Assembly: GCF_019583405.1 (NCBI RefSeq)
Contig: NZ_SZUU01000002.1
Span: 62,001 to 126,000 of the forward strand
DNA: 64,000 bases
Reading direction: 5' to 3'
Source of the DNA: Bacteroides fragilis
Lineage (GTDB): Bacteria > Bacteroidota > Bacteroidia > Bacteroidales > Bacteroidaceae
Shown: positions 42,430 through 51,483 of the stretch, piece by piece
How the letters are laid out: each line of letters begins with the position of its first letter
Numbering within the stretch: position 1 is the first letter of the stretch
Notes under the pieces: model-generated
Databases searched by the model: none
What the model was told of the DNA's origin: nothing
The model's input: only the letters and a program-made list of their open reading frames with translations
Translations under genes and position numbers: made by a program

Positions 42430-43749
42430 TTATTTGCCGTTGAACAGCATATCGCTGAGCGACTGCAAAGCAACCTTCTTGTCGCACTCACGAATCAGGA
42501 AGGAGATGTTATAGTTGCTACCGCCAAACGAAATCATACGCACGGGAATGTCGCGCATAGCATCGAGTGCTTTGGCTTCGAAACCTACGTTCTCCCACTC
42601 CAGGTCGCCTACGACGCAGATGATACACATGTCTTTGTCGACTGTAACGGTACCGTATTTCTTCAGGTCGTCCAGAATTTCGTTGAGGTGCTTGGTATTA
42701 TCGACAGATACGGAAACTCCTACCTCCGACGTACAGATCATATCGATGGAAGTCTGGTAACTCTCGAAGATTTCGAATACCTTGCGAAGGAAACCGTGAG
42801 CAAGCAACATACGGCTCGACTTGATCTTGATGGCAGTAATATTACCCTTAGCAGCTACAGCTTTGATCTTACCTTTTTCCGTATCGTTGGAGATCAGTGT
42901 GCCCGGCGCAAGAGGGTCCATGGTGTTCAGCAGGCGGACCGGAATGTTGGCATATTTGGCAGGCTGAATACAGGTGGGGTGCAGAATCTTGGCACCGAAG
43001 TAGGCCAACTCGGCAGCTTCTTCAAAATGCAGCTGGCGCACCGGCGCCGTTTTGTCGACAATGCGCGGGTCGTTGTTATGCATACCGTCGATATCAGTCC
43101 AGATCTGGATTTCGGAAGCATGAATAGCAGCACCGATCAGTGAGGCGGTATAGTCGCTTCCACCACGCTGCAAGTTGTCAATCTCGCCATAAGCATTGCG
43201 GCAGATAAAGCCTTGGGTGATGTAAATTTCAGCATCCGGATAGAGTTCCAGTTGTGCCTGAAGTTTATCTTTAATATAGATAGGATCGGGTTCCGCATTC
43301 TTATCTGTACGCATATACTCCAAAGCCGGAAGCAATACGGACTTCACGCCACACTCCTGCAAGTAGTAGTTGACCATAGCGGTAGAGATCAGCTCGCCCT
43401 GTGCCAGCACCACTTTCTCTTCGAACAGGGTGAAGAGGTCTTTGGTGTACGAACGGATATAGTCGAAATGAGATTTTATGATCTCCAACCCTTTCTGTTT
43501 ATACTCCTCAGTAGCGTAAAGCTCGTCAACATGCTGTTTATATTTAGCCTCCAGCTTATTGATAATCTCGTTGGCACCTTCCGGATTCTTCTTGTACAGA
43601 TAGTCGGAAATCTCCACCAATGTGTTTGTTGTGCCCGACATAGCCGAGAGGACAACAATCTTTCTTTCACCATCGGTAATCAATTTGGCCACTTCCTTCA
43701 TCCGCTGTGCAGAGCCTACGGAAGTTCCTCCAAACTTTAAAACTTTCAT
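42430..43749 (-). CDS. lysC: Aspartokinase (monofunctional)
   Basis: 439 aa. The N-terminal kinase domain starts MKVLKFGGTSVGSAQRM, with the ATP-binding KFGGTS. It contains the aspartate-site stretch RGGSDYTASLIGAA and TDIDGMHNNDPRI. Two ACT-like domains follow from about 300 (IKIKSSRM and CIICVVGDLEWENVG). It lacks a fused homoserine dehydrogenase, so it commits aspartate to the lysine, diaminopimelate and threonine routes on its own. The ACT domains suggest feedback control. No leader RNA is possible in the 31-bp gap to the upstream ATPase gene. Confidence 0.95.
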   Translation of the reverse strand: MKVLKFGGTSVGSAQRMKEVAKLITDGERKIVVLSAMSGTTNTLVEISDYLYKKNPEGANEIINKLEAKYKQHVDELYATEEYKQKGLEIIKSHFDYIRSYTKDLFTLFEEKVVLAQGELISTAMVNYYLQECGVKSVLLPALEYMRTDKNAEPDPIYIKDKLQAQLELYPDAEIYITQGFICRNAYGEIDNLQRGGSDYTASLIGAAIHASEIQIWTDIDGMHNNDPRIVDKTAPVRQLHFEEAAELAYFGAKILHPTCIQPAKYANIPVRLLNTMDPLAPGTLISNDTEKGKIKAVAAKGNITAIKIKSSRMLLAHGFLRKVFEIFESYQTSIDMICTSEVGVSVSVDNTKHLNEILDDLKKYGTVTVDKDMCIICVVGDLEWENVGFEAKALDAMRDIPVRMISFGGSNYNISFLIRECDKKVALQSLSDMLFNGK

Positions 43750-43780
43750 TTTCGTTACTGTGTTAAAATTAGTATGTATG

Positions 43781-44479
43781 TTAATTATTTTCTCTTTTCA
43801 CAAATTCGTCCGTCACATTGACAATGCGGTGTCCGGCACACCGGTATACCTGTCCGGGATATTCGGCAACCAACTGGAGATTATGGGTGGTCATCACTAC
43901 CAATGATCCCGCCTGACAGATGTTGTGCAGCAGTTCGACAATGGCCTTTCCAGTCTCCACATCGAGGTTCCCGGTAGGCTCGTCCGCTAAGATAATCTCC
44001 GGCGAGTTGAGCACGGCACGCGCTATCACGATGCGTTGCTGCTCGCCACCCGAAAGTTCATTAGGCAGTTTATAGCCCTTATTCTCCATCCCGACAAGGT
44101 TGAGCACCTCAGCGATGCGCTCCCTGATCTCTTGTTTATTCTTCCACCCGGTAGCACGAAGCACGAATTCAAGGTTGTCGTTCACTGTACGGTCGGTGAG
44201 GAGTTGAAAATCCTGAAAGACAATGCCCAGCTTGCGCCGCAACTGCGGAATGTGCTTACGTTTGATGGATGTCATCCGGTAACCAAGCACTTCGGCTTCG
44301 CCGGAAGCCACATCAAGCTCACCATAGAAGGTCTTGAGCAGACTGGTCTTGCCGGAGCCTACTTTACCCACCAGGTAAACGAACTCACCTTTGTGCAGTT
44401 GCAGATTGACATCGCTCAGCACACAGAGTTCCTGCTGATGTATCTCTACGTCGGTATAGTGAATCAGTGTTTCGTCCAT
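43781..44479 (-). CDS. ftsE: FtsE-like cell-division ABC ATPase
   Basis: 232 aa. Walker A GKVGSGKTS at 38-46, Q-loop FQDFQLL near 88-94, signature LSGGEQQR at 142-149, Walker B ILADEP at 163-168 and the switch His in MTTHNLQL. The sequence resembles FtsE more than LolD or an efflux ATPase. FtsE works with FtsX to activate peptidoglycan hydrolases at the septum. No ftsX is visible in the window. Its start overlaps the last 16 bp of hisIE, so it is probably translated from the his message. Confidence 0.75.
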   Translation of the reverse strand: MDETLIHYTDVEIHQQELCVLSDVNLQLHKGEFVYLVGKVGSGKTSLLKTFYGELDVASGEAEVLGYRMTSIKRKHIPQLRRKLGIVFQDFQLLTDRTVNDNLEFVLRATGWKNKQEIRERIAEVLNLVGMENKGYKLPNELSGGEQQRIVIARAVLNSPEIILADEPTGNLDVETGKAIVELLHNICQAGSLVVMTTHNLQLVAEYPGQVYRCAGHRIVNVTDEFVKRENN

Positions 44480-45075
44480 GAGTCGCTATGTCTTATCTGC
44501 AATTCGCGTGCCAGATCTTCGATGCGGTATCCTTTGGAAGTCAACAATACAATCAGGTGATAGATCAGATCGGAACCTTCGTAGATCAGACGGTCGTCTG
44601 TGCCGTTGGTGGCTTCGATCACGGTTTCTACCGCCTCTTCACCTACCTTCTGGGCAATTTTGTTGATACCGGACTGGAACAGGCTGGTGGTATAGGACTT
44701 CTCGGGCATCTCTTCGTGACGTCTGTCAATGAAATCCTGCAGCAACTTGAGGAACATGACAGGTTCTTCGTTCTTCTCTCCCCAACAGGTATCAGTTCCG
44801 GTATGGCATACCGGACCGACCGGATTTACCTGAATCAGCAGGGTGTCTTTGTCACAATCTTCTTTGATAGACACGACATTCAGGAAGTTACCGCTCTCTT
44901 CGCCTTTTGTCCACAAACGGTTCTTGGTACGGCTGAAAAAGGTTACTTTCCCGGTTTCAACAGTTTTCTCGTAAGCCTCCTTGTTCATGAAGCCAAGCAT
45001 CAGCACCTTGCGGGTGTCGTTGTCTTGTATGATAGCCGGAACGAGTCCGTTCATTTTATCAAAATCTAAATCCAT
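44464..45075 (-). CDS. hisIE: Bifunctional phosphoribosyl-AMP cyclohydrolase / phosphoribosyl-ATP pyrophosphatase
   Basis: 203 aa from the ATG at 45075 (MDLDFDKMNGLVPAIIQDND); an in-frame ATG at 45102 is less likely. The HisI part (about 1-100) has Cys74, Cys90 and Cys97 (zinc site, with FSRTKNRLW and HTGTDTCW). The HisE part (about 110-203) has the helical QKVGEEAVETVIEA with metal-binding acidic residues. It carries out steps 2 and 3 of histidine synthesis. It follows hisF by about 180 bp with palindrome element 9 between them, and overlaps ftsE. Confidence 0.95.
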   Translation of the reverse strand: MDLDFDKMNGLVPAIIQDNDTRKVLMLGFMNKEAYEKTVETGKVTFFSRTKNRLWTKGEESGNFLNVVSIKEDCDKDTLLIQVNPVGPVCHTGTDTCWGEKNEEPVMFLKLLQDFIDRRHEEMPEKSYTTSLFQSGINKIAQKVGEEAVETVIEATNGTDDRLIYEGSDLIYHLIVLLTSKGYRIEDLARELQIRHSDSWTKH

Positions 45076-45094
45076 GGTTCTTATGTTTTCAGGG

Positions 45095-45192
45095 TTCACC
45101 ACAGATTACACGGATTTTCACTGATTAATCTTTGATCTCTCTGATTATCTACGATTAAAAGTTCTGTGTTAATCTGTGTAATCTGTGTTGAA
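45095..45192. repeat. Dispersed intergenic palindrome (element 9)
   Basis: The left arm TTCACCACAGATTACACGG faces the right arm ending GTGTAATCTGTGTTGAA, between hisF and hisIE. Confidence 0.85.
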
Positions 45193-45253
45193 CTCTTATT
45201 TAATTCATTTCTATATCGTCTTTTATCTTCAGGCTAAGATTTGCTTACGCTTT

Positions 45254-46006
45254 CTACCTGACGGTAATTCCCTGGCCGCAAAGATACGATTTTAATTCGG
45301 GAATTTTAATTTCTCCGAAGTGAAAAACACTGGCTGCCAGTGCGGCATCTGCTTTACCAAGTGTAAAAGCATCGCGGAAGTGCTCCATCCGGCCTGCTCC
45401 GCCCGATGCGATAACGGGTATGGAGAGTTGGGAAGCCAGCTCCGCCAGGGGTTCATTGGCATATCCGGTCTTCACTCCATCGTGGTTCATACTGGTAAAC
45501 AGCACTTCGCCGGCTCCGCGCTCCTGAGCTTCTTTGGTCCACGTCATCAGTTCTTTGTCAGTCTCGATACGCCCGCCGTTGAGATAGCACTTCCACCCGT
45601 TCTCAGTCTGCTTGGCATCTACCGCAAGCACACATACCTGTGACCCGAAATGCTTGGCAATATCGTCTATCAGCTGCGGGTTGCGAATGGCGGAAGAGTT
45701 AATGGAAATTTTGTCGGCACCGGCATTGAGCAGGCGGTCTACATCACTCAATTCGTTGATCCCTCCCCCAACAGTAAAAGGAATACTGATATTGGCAGCA
45801 ATCCGCCGGACCAGTTCGGCAAAGGTCTTACGCCCTTCATGACTGGCGGTAATATCAAGAAACACCAGTTCGTCGGCTCCCTGCTCGCTATAGGCACGCC
45901 CCAATTCTACCGGATCGCCGGCTTGGCGCAGGTTTACGAAATTCGTCCCTTTCACGGTCTGCCCGTCTTTGATATCGAGACAAGGTATAATTCTTTTTGC
46001 TAACAC
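45254..46006 (-). CDS. hisF: Imidazole glycerol phosphate synthase, cyclase subunit
   Basis: 250 aa TIM barrel. Catalytic Asp11 (IPCLDIKDG) and Asp130 (LAVDAKQ) are both present, as is the phosphate-binding GGI near residue 80 and GGAGRMEH toward the end. It accepts ammonia from HisH and cyclises PRFAR to imidazole glycerol phosphate and AICAR. It lies between hisA and hisIE. Gap to hisA is about 118 bp, with palindrome element 10 in it. Confidence 0.95.
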   Translation of the reverse strand: MLAKRIIPCLDIKDGQTVKGTNFVNLRQAGDPVELGRAYSEQGADELVFLDITASHEGRKTFAELVRRIAANISIPFTVGGGINELSDVDRLLNAGADKISINSSAIRNPQLIDDIAKHFGSQVCVLAVDAKQTENGWKCYLNGGRIETDKELMTWTKEAQERGAGEVLFTSMNHDGVKTGYANEPLAELASQLSIPVIASGGAGRMEHFRDAFTLGKADAALAASVFHFGEIKIPELKSYLCGQGITVR

Positions 46007-46040
46007 GATTCTATATTTACGATTTTACGTTTGATTAATG

Positions 46041-46127
46041 GTTGACCACAAAATTACACAGAACTCTAAAGAGTGCAACGATTAAAGAAAACAGAACTCT
46101 GTAAAACTCCGCATTACCCTGTGGTTA
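46041..46127. repeat. Dispersed intergenic palindrome (element 10, degenerate)
   Basis: The left arm TTGACCACAAAATTACACAG faces the right arm ATTACCCTGTGGTTAAA. It is more drifted than the others and overlaps the hisA stop. Confidence 0.6.
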
Positions 46128-46844
46128 AATAAATGCCTGAAGCTCTTTAAGAGTGATACGACCCTCGTAAAGAGCCTTGCCGAAAATGACGGCAGGCACC
46201 CCGGCTTCGTGCAACGCTTCAATGTCGGCCACACTACTCACTCCACCACTGGCTATCAGGTAAAGGGTGGGATACTCTGTCAGTATCTCCTTATATAGTT
46301 CCAGGGAAGGTCCGGCCAGCATACCGTCACAACTGATGTCGGTACAGATCACCTTTTCAACGCCCTTTTTCGTATAATCATTTAGAAAAGGGAAAAGTTC
46401 ACAGTCACTTTCGTCCTTCCAACCGTTGACAGCTATCTTATGATCTTTGACATCGGCGCCCAGAATGATTTTTTCACTGCCGTAACGGTCTATCCAACGA
46501 CAAAACATATCAGGGTTCCTGACAGCTATACTGCCGCCGGTCACCATCTGCGCCCCGTTCTCAAAAGCGATTATCAAGTCTTCGTCGCTCTTCAGCCCAC
46601 CGCCGAAATCGATAATCAGCGAAGTGCGGCTGGCTATCAGGTCGAGTGTCCGGTAGTTGACCACATGATGTGAAGCAGCACCATCCAGATCCACAACGTG
46701 CAGACGCCGGATGCCGTTGGCCTCAAACTCCTTGGCAACCTCCACCGGGTTTTCATTATATACCTTTTTGCTATCATAATCTCCCTGGGAAAGGCGTACA
46801 CACTTCCCATCGATAATATCAATGGCCGGAATTAATTCTATCAT
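46125..46844 (-). CDS. hisA: ProFAR isomerase
   Basis: 239 aa TIM barrel. Catalytic Asp9 ([10 protein letters not shown]) and Asp131 (LGADVKDH), with phosphate loops [11 protein letters not shown] and LIASGGVSS. It performs the Amadori rearrangement of ProFAR to PRFAR in histidine synthesis. It lies 39 bp after hisH. Family resemblance to hisF is the usual ancient duplication; the DxxDG pattern and its length mark it as HisA. Confidence 0.95.
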   Translation of the reverse strand: MIELIPAIDIIDGKCVRLSQGDYDSKKVYNENPVEVAKEFEANGIRRLHVVDLDGAASHHVVNYRTLDLIASRTSLIIDFGGGLKSDEDLIIAFENGAQMVTGGSIAVRNPDMFCRWIDRYGSEKIILGADVKDHKIAVNGWKDESDCELFPFLNDYTKKGVEKVICTDISCDGMLAGPSLELYKEILTEYPTLYLIASGGVSSVADIEALHEAGVPAVIFGKALYEGRITLKELQAFI

Positions 46845-46883
46845 CTGTCTGTTCTCAATTAACGGTTTAAACTTCCGGGGGAA

Positions 46884-47474
46884 TCAGAGCTCCAGGAAAT
46901 TCTTTATAATTCTCTCACCCGCCACCCCACTTTTTTCGGGATGAAACTGGGTGGCATAGAAGTTATCTTTATGCAAAGCGGCACTGAAAGGGTGGATATA
47001 ATCGGTCTCGGCAGCCGTAAACTCACTGACGGGTACATAATAACTATGTACGAAATAAACAAATTCATCACGGGTGAATCCTTTGAACAAGTCACTCTTC
47101 AACTGACCGATGGTATTCCATCCCATGTGGGGTACCTTATCCTCGTGTTTCCGGGGCACAAAACGTTTCACGTCGGTATCGAAAATCCCAAGGCAACCGA
47201 CGTTCCCCTCTTCGGAGAAACGACACATCAGCTGCATGCCCAGACAAATGCCCAATACCGGCTGGCGGAGTTCTTTAATGAAACGGTCCATACCACTCTC
47301 TTTGAGATGAAGCATAGTAGTCTCAGCCTCCCCCACCCCGGGAAAGATCACTTTATCAGCGGCTTTCAACACCTCTTTGTCAGAGGTAATCACCGCTTCC
47401 ACTCCCAGGCGTTTCAATGCATAGTCCACAGAACGGATGTTACCTGCATTATATTTGATAACTGCTACTTTCAT
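46884..47474 (-). CDS. hisH: Imidazole glycerol phosphate synthase, glutaminase subunit
   Basis: 196 aa class I glutamine amidotransferase. Nucleophile Cys77 in GICLGMQLM, catalytic His178 and Glu180 in FHPEKSG, plus GNIRSVDYAL at 11-20. It releases ammonia from glutamine and passes it through the HisF barrel. It is the first visible gene of the unit hisH-A-F-IE-ftsE-lysC-lysA; other his genes (hisG, D, C, B) are not in the window. Confidence 0.95.
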   Translation of the reverse strand: MKVAVIKYNAGNIRSVDYALKRLGVEAVITSDKEVLKAADKVIFPGVGEAETTMLHLKESGMDRFIKELRQPVLGICLGMQLMCRFSEEGNVGCLGIFDTDVKRFVPRKHEDKVPHMGWNTIGQLKSDLFKGFTRDEFVYFVHSYYVPVSEFTAAETDYIHPFSAALHKDNFYATQFHPEKSGVAGERIIKNFLEL

Positions 47475-47823
47475 TTTAATGTACTACATTTAGTCCGCAA
47501 AAATAACGAATTATTGCAAAACCACGAAAAATCGGAGCAAGAAGTTTGAATTAAAAGATAGATTTATAACAGATAGAAAGATTTTCGGCATATAAAACGA
47601 ATAAGTATTATCCGAAAGGGAAAACAGAAGGAAAACAGGAGACCAATTACACTATTATTTTTTCACACTTTTTTTTCAAACTAAATGGCTTAAAAATGAG
47701 GAACTAAGCCAAAATCGCTTCATTTTTTTCAAAAAACTTTTCGCTCAGCTATTGCAGGTTTCGGAAAAATACCTACCTTTGCAACCGCAATCGAGAGAGA
47801 TAGCGATTAAGAAATGAAATACT
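47475..47823. other. Divergent spacer between hisH and tRNA-Asp genes
   Basis: 349 bp, AT-rich, no gene. It must contain the hisH promoter; none is clear. The tRNA promoter lies at its right end. Confidence 0.5.
47751..47781 (+). promoter_or_regulatory. Predicted promoter of the tRNA-Asp pair
   Basis: ATTG at 47751-47754, a 19-bp spacer and TACCTTTG (full TAnnTTTG match) at 47774-47781, about 43 bp before the first tRNA. Confidence 0.6.
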
Positions 47824-47897
47824 GGTGCGTTAGTTCAGTTGGTTAGAATACATGCCTGTCACGCATGGGGTCACGGGTTCGAGTCCCGTACGCACCG
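47824..47897 (+). tRNA. tRNA-Asp (anticodon GTC), copy 1
   Basis: 74 nt. The acceptor stem GGTGCGT pairs with ACGCACC, discriminator G. D-loop TTCAGTTGGTTAGAA, anticodon loop CTGTCAC with GTC, T-arm GGGTTCGAGTCCC. The CCA is not encoded. Confidence 0.97.
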
Positions 47898-47927
47898 CAT
47901 CTCAAATCTTAATAAAAAAATAAAATT

Positions 47928-48001
47928 GGTGCGTTAGTTCAGTTGGTTAGAATACATGCCTGTCACGCATGGGGTCACGGGTTCGAGTCCCGTACGCACC
48001 G
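47928..48001 (+). tRNA. tRNA-Asp (anticodon GTC), copy 2
   Basis: Identical in every base to copy 1 and 30 bp downstream of it; probably co-transcribed. Confidence 0.97.
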
Positions 48002-48038
48002 CAGATACACTAAGACGACAAAGTGTCAAAAGTAAGTA

Positions 48039-48076
48039 AAGCAGCTCTAAATTATAGACTTAGAGCTGCTTTTTTG
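48039..48076 (+). terminator. Terminator of the tRNA-Asp transcript
   Basis: AAGCAGCTCTAA pairs with TTAGAGCTGCTT around a short loop and is followed by TTTTT. Confidence 0.85.
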
Positions 48077-48361
48077 TTGTTTCTATGTAACTCAATACTC
48101 CCTAAAATGAATCATACCCAAATTTCCCTCAGAATTGCAGTATGACCCAGTGATTCCGAGTTGATAAATAGCATTCAGGTTCTTCGCATGTCTGGAATAC
48201 TACATTTTGTCCAGACAAATTCTGTTTGTAGAACACAGTGCCCTCTGAACATGTAGAATTTGTATATTAATTAAGTGATTATATACTTTCGTAAAATAAA
48301 AATGCTGCAACTTTTTCCATTTCTGTTCAAGTGTTATTAGCATCCCCCCATGTAATTTGAT

Positions 48362-48369
48362 TATCTTTG
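48362..48369 (+). promoter_or_regulatory. Predicted -7 box of the DUF6688-like gene
   Basis: TATCTTTG, a full TAnnTTTG match, 18 bp before the ATG at 48387. It rules out the ATG at 48357 as start. Confidence 0.45.
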
Positions 48370-48386
48370 CCACAGCTAAAAAAGCA

Positions 48387-49559
48387 ATGATTAAAATAAT
48401 TATGATGATTGAAATAATAGGAATAATTGAGATAATTATATTGATAATAATTGGCGTATGCCTATTGGGTATTCCTCTGTTCTTTACAATTCGCAATGTG
48501 CTGGTACTTTTCATACAGCGTATAAAACCTCGCAAACCGTTGGACTTGGCTGTCTTTGTTATAGGTTTACCACTGACCTTTTTAGTGGTGTTACCGCTTA
48601 AACCTTGGGATGAATCATTAAGGGAGTTGGATGATGTTTATCATTCTCCACTCTGTATTGAACCGATTATCATTTTTGTAATGGTCATTGCAGTAGTAAG
48701 TTATCTGGTATTGCGTGTAAAGGGCGATCATCTACCACCATTACCTAAAACTATTTTGCTTTCAGGACTTTATGTAGGTTGTATCTATGCCGTTTTGTGG
48801 ATTATCCAGCTTAGTGAAAATCTTTTTATGGAAGAACCCGACTTCAGAACGGGAGGAATATTGGATTCTGACCAAGGACTAAACTATTCTATAATTTACC
48901 TTATGCTTTTTGCAGTTAATTATATCCTGATGGTAGTACGAATGGTTGTAGGGTATATCAAAGAGCCACTTACTGCATGGCCACAATATAAGTCGCCATT
49001 TCTAAACCGATTGAGCCGGATATTGTCCCGATGTGGGAAACTGCCTGTTGCGGCACTGATTCTGTTGTTACCTGTGTGTGTCGTTATTTTGGGGATATTG
49101 ACACTGTTTGGTCAACAGCAAGTTTTAATCAATGCATTTACCCAAACCAGTGATTGGTACTTCTCTACCAAGATATCTCCTCCGGTGCTTTCACATACAG
49201 GGCACTACCTCTGTACGGTGGCTGCTCAGGGTAATCCCCATATCGTTAAACCGCTGCGTAGAGGTATCCGACATGGTGTGCCGATTATCGTCAACCGTCA
49301 GCTCTGTGTCGCCAATGCTTTTGAAGATATATTGTCGCAGCATTGCCCTCACCTTCACAATGTCATCCGCAGCAACTACGACCGTTACGGCCTGCCCGTA
49401 TGTCATTACATTGACCGTCCATGGAAAGCAAATATAATTTATTGGGTAATGAAACCTGCCGAGTGGCTCTTTATATTGGTCTTATATACATTCGACACTG
49501 CGCCCGAACAACGAATAGCAAGACAATATCAAGATACTGAAAATAATATTCCACAATGA
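48387..49559 (+). CDS. DUF6688-like multi-pass membrane protein
   Basis: 390 aa from the ATG at 48387 (MIKIIMMIEIIGIIEI); another ATG lies at 48402. Five or six hydrophobic segments lie in the first 250 residues (Ile-rich start, AVFVIGLPLTFLVVL, IIIFVMVIAVVSYLVL, ILLSGLYVGCIYAVLWII, LLLPVCVVILGIL). A soluble C-terminal domain has HYLCTVAAQGNPHIVKPLRRG, IIVNRQLCVANAFEDIL and HNVIRSNYDRYGLPV, the pattern I recall for DUF6688. No catalytic site is recognised. Function unknown. It is monocistronic. Confidence 0.65.
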   Translation: MIKIIMMIEIIGIIEIIILIIIGVCLLGIPLFFTIRNVLVLFIQRIKPRKPLDLAVFVIGLPLTFLVVLPLKPWDESLRELDDVYHSPLCIEPIIIFVMVIAVVSYLVLRVKGDHLPPLPKTILLSGLYVGCIYAVLWIIQLSENLFMEEPDFRTGGILDSDQGLNYSIIYLMLFAVNYILMVVRMVVGYIKEPLTAWPQYKSPFLNRLSRILSRCGKLPVAALILLLPVCVVILGILTLFGQQQVLINAFTQTSDWYFSTKISPPVLSHTGHYLCTVAAQGNPHIVKPLRRGIRHGVPIIVNRQLCVANAFEDILSQHCPHLHNVIRSNYDRYGLPVCHYIDRPWKANIIYWVMKPAEWLFILVLYTFDTAPEQRIARQYQDTENNIPQ

Positions 49560-49711
49560 AATAATATAAGCGAGTTGATACTCACTATGTAATACATATA
49601 GTGTAAAATGTTAGATTGATATAAGCGTTAGAGTACAAATATAAACCGGAAGTTTCGTAAAATGTAAAAGCTACATTTATACTCACTCCCGGTCTTCACA
49701 GACATTTCAGG

Positions 49712-50347
49712 TCAGAAGGTGATACCTACACGGAAACCAACGTTATTTGAACCGTCCAAAGTACCGGTCAGCACTTCGCTTTTATTGGTTCCATAGCTGT
49801 AATAAGCAGCTATATGGAATCCGAACCGTCCGTCAGGCACAGGGTAAATATTCACTCCAACCTCCGGTGATATATAGAATCCCCAAGGTTTATCAGACAG
49901 ATTGACCGTATTCAGATAGGTCGTATTCTTGGCATACATAGCTCCCACTTTGGCACCGATGTATGGTCTCAGGTATCCATAATCCGTAAACCGGTATGCA
50001 GAAGTCAATCCGAAGGGAAGCTGGAAAGCAGATTCCTGCCGGTCAGTAGTCAAAGAAACCGTACCATCGGTGATAGTCTGGCGTCCTACATAATTATGGT
50101 TAGTATGAAAGCTCAGAAAGGCTCCCAAATCCCAATGTGGCGTTAATGCATAATTTCCTTCAAAGTTCATACCCCAACCACTGATCTTGTTTGCAAAGTC
50201 CGTACCGACATGTGCGTTCACCTGCCAGTCCACATTGAAATGCACTCTCTCGGGTAAGTTCTGCGAATAACCTTTTAAGCAAAATAAAACTGAAGTCATA
50301 AGAACCAGTACATATTTTTTCTTCGAAATAAATTTTAGAGTCTTCAT
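49712..50347 (-). CDS. Outer-membrane beta-barrel protein
   Basis: 211 aa. Basic N-terminus and Sec signal (about 1-28, VLVLMTSVLFCLKGYSQ), then alternating strands rich in aromatic and Gly residues, ending with a terminal Phe (NVGFRVGITF), the outer-membrane assembly signature. Eight strands fit the OmpX/OmpW-like or PF13568-type size. It lies 12 bp after the DUF4136 lipoprotein gene, so the two are co-transcribed and may act together at the outer membrane. The ligand is unknown. Confidence 0.75.
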   Translation of the reverse strand: MKTLKFISKKKYVLVLMTSVLFCLKGYSQNLPERVHFNVDWQVNAHVGTDFANKISGWGMNFEGNYALTPHWDLGAFLSFHTNHNYVGRQTITDGTVSLTTDRQESAFQLPFGLTSAYRFTDYGYLRPYIGAKVGAMYAKNTTYLNTVNLSDKPWGFYISPEVGVNIYPVPDGRFGFHIAAYYSYGTNKSEVLTGTLDGSNNVGFRVGITF

Positions 50348-50359
50348 AATTTTATCATT

Positions 50360-51004
50360 TTAGGATTTCTTAATGTATGGTGATTGCTCAAATGCCTGAT
50401 CAACGGCACGAAGCGTCAGCTGCAAATCATATTTAGAACTGCCAAATAAGAGTCCTGTAGCGTAAGAGTGCCAAATTACCGGTAGTTTTACTTTCTGGCC
50501 TCCTTCGGCAGGATGATCGGTCAGATTAACCATTTCCATGATCATAGTACCCGTGTCATAACTGTAAGTTACAGGATAAGGATAATACCAGTCATTCCAA
50601 TACGGCCCCCAATAACCGGGTCCCCACCAGCCATTGTACCATCCGCCGTCATACCATCCGCCGCTCCCGATTACCTGCGTAGTCTGCTGGGCAAAAGAGA
50701 GCTGAATCCCGATATTGGCATCCTTTATTTCTTTTACCCTTGTGTAGCCCCGGTCATTCATTTCATCGGCTACCCGCTTAATGATCTGCTGCGCATTAGC
50801 GTCTTTCCAATAGGTCGCTTTCATACCTTGTCCTATCAGCAAAATACTGTCAGGCAGGCAATAGGTATTAAACTCCTTGAATTTAGCATTACTGTCGTAA
50901 TTGGTGTAAACCGTAAAATCATTGTCGAGTTTACCCAAATCCGGGTCCTTTTCACACGAAGTGACAAATACCGCCACTAAAGCAATAAACAAATACTTTT
51001 TCAT
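50360..51004 (-). CDS. DUF4136 lipoprotein
   Basis: 214 aa. Lipoprotein signal MKKYLFIALVAVFVTSC (lipobox VTSC, Cys17). The DUF4136 pattern follows: DFTVYTNYDSNAKFKEFNTY, IIKRVADEMNDRGYTRV, then a low-complexity Gly/Trp/Tyr-rich insert at about 130-160 (GGWYDGGWYNGWWGPGYW) and IMEMVNLTDH near the C-terminus. DUF4136 proteins are small envelope lipoproteins without known activity. It precedes an outer-membrane barrel gene in the same unit. Confidence 0.8.
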   Translation of the reverse strand: MKKYLFIALVAVFVTSCEKDPDLGKLDNDFTVYTNYDSNAKFKEFNTYCLPDSILLIGQGMKATYWKDANAQQIIKRVADEMNDRGYTRVKEIKDANIGIQLSFAQQTTQVIGSGGWYDGGWYNGWWGPGYWGPYWNDWYYPYPVTYSYDTGTMIMEMVNLTDHPAEGGQKVKLPVIWHSYATGLLFGSSKYDLQLTLRAVDQAFEQSPYIKKS

Positions 51005-51483
51005 ATTCCTTTCACTTTTAATGTTAGACTAAGAGCCAGTTCAGACATTCATCGCCCCAGCCCATCAAAACTCTTCTCCAATAAACAATCTTTTCACTTA
51101 AAATCATTACTCTTAGAAAAACGCCATGGATAACACTCCTAATTTCCTCTTAATCCTAATCTTTATATTGAATATCCTTTCCTTAATTTTGGAATAAAGA
51201 TAGGGCATCAGATCGGACTTTATAGAGTTTAATATTCCGAACCGGAAACGTAAAAGTCCCCAACCGTTAAAATTGGATTCTGAATCGTAAAAGCAAGCAT
51301 AAAAAAAATCTGATAAACAAAAGATGGATTCAAAGACCGCTTCTCCAATCATTTGGCTATCTTTGCCGCCGGATTGACATTCCTCACCAGAACTATCAGA
51401 TTTACCAATTAAAAACTGCCCCCCAATAAAGCAAACCGGATGAATGATGATAGAGTGAACTTTATTATATTATAAGACGCAAA
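51005..51483. other. Divergent spacer between the DUF4136 gene and the ClC gene
   Basis: 479 bp. A TATCTTTG (51358-51365, plus strand) could be a -7 box for the ClC gene with a long leader of about 110 bp. A 79-codon minus-strand frame (51113-51352) has no family pattern and is not called. Confidence 0.4.

Larger units (their letters stand above)
48002..48386. other. Intergenic stretch after the tRNAs
   Basis: 385 bp holding the tRNA terminator and, at its right end, the likely promoter of the DUF6688-like gene. A 111-codon minus-strand frame here (48200-48535) is low-complexity Ile-rich antisense to the next gene and is not called. Confidence 0.5.

Noticed and set aside
43750..43780. Lysine riboswitch or leader upstream of lysC
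   Set aside because: Only 31 bp separate lysC from the upstream ATPase gene, too short for a riboswitch.
47824..48001. tRNA duplication as an integration scar
   Set aside because: Both copies are complete and identical with one promoter and one terminator, and no integrase is near; simple tandem duplication explains it.
48357..48386. Start of the DUF6688-like gene at 48357
   Set aside because: A full-match -7 box lies at 48362-48369, downstream of that ATG.
51113..51352. 79-codon minus-strand open frame in the ClC promoter region
   Set aside because: No family pattern and no plausible start context; it overlaps the likely ClC leader.
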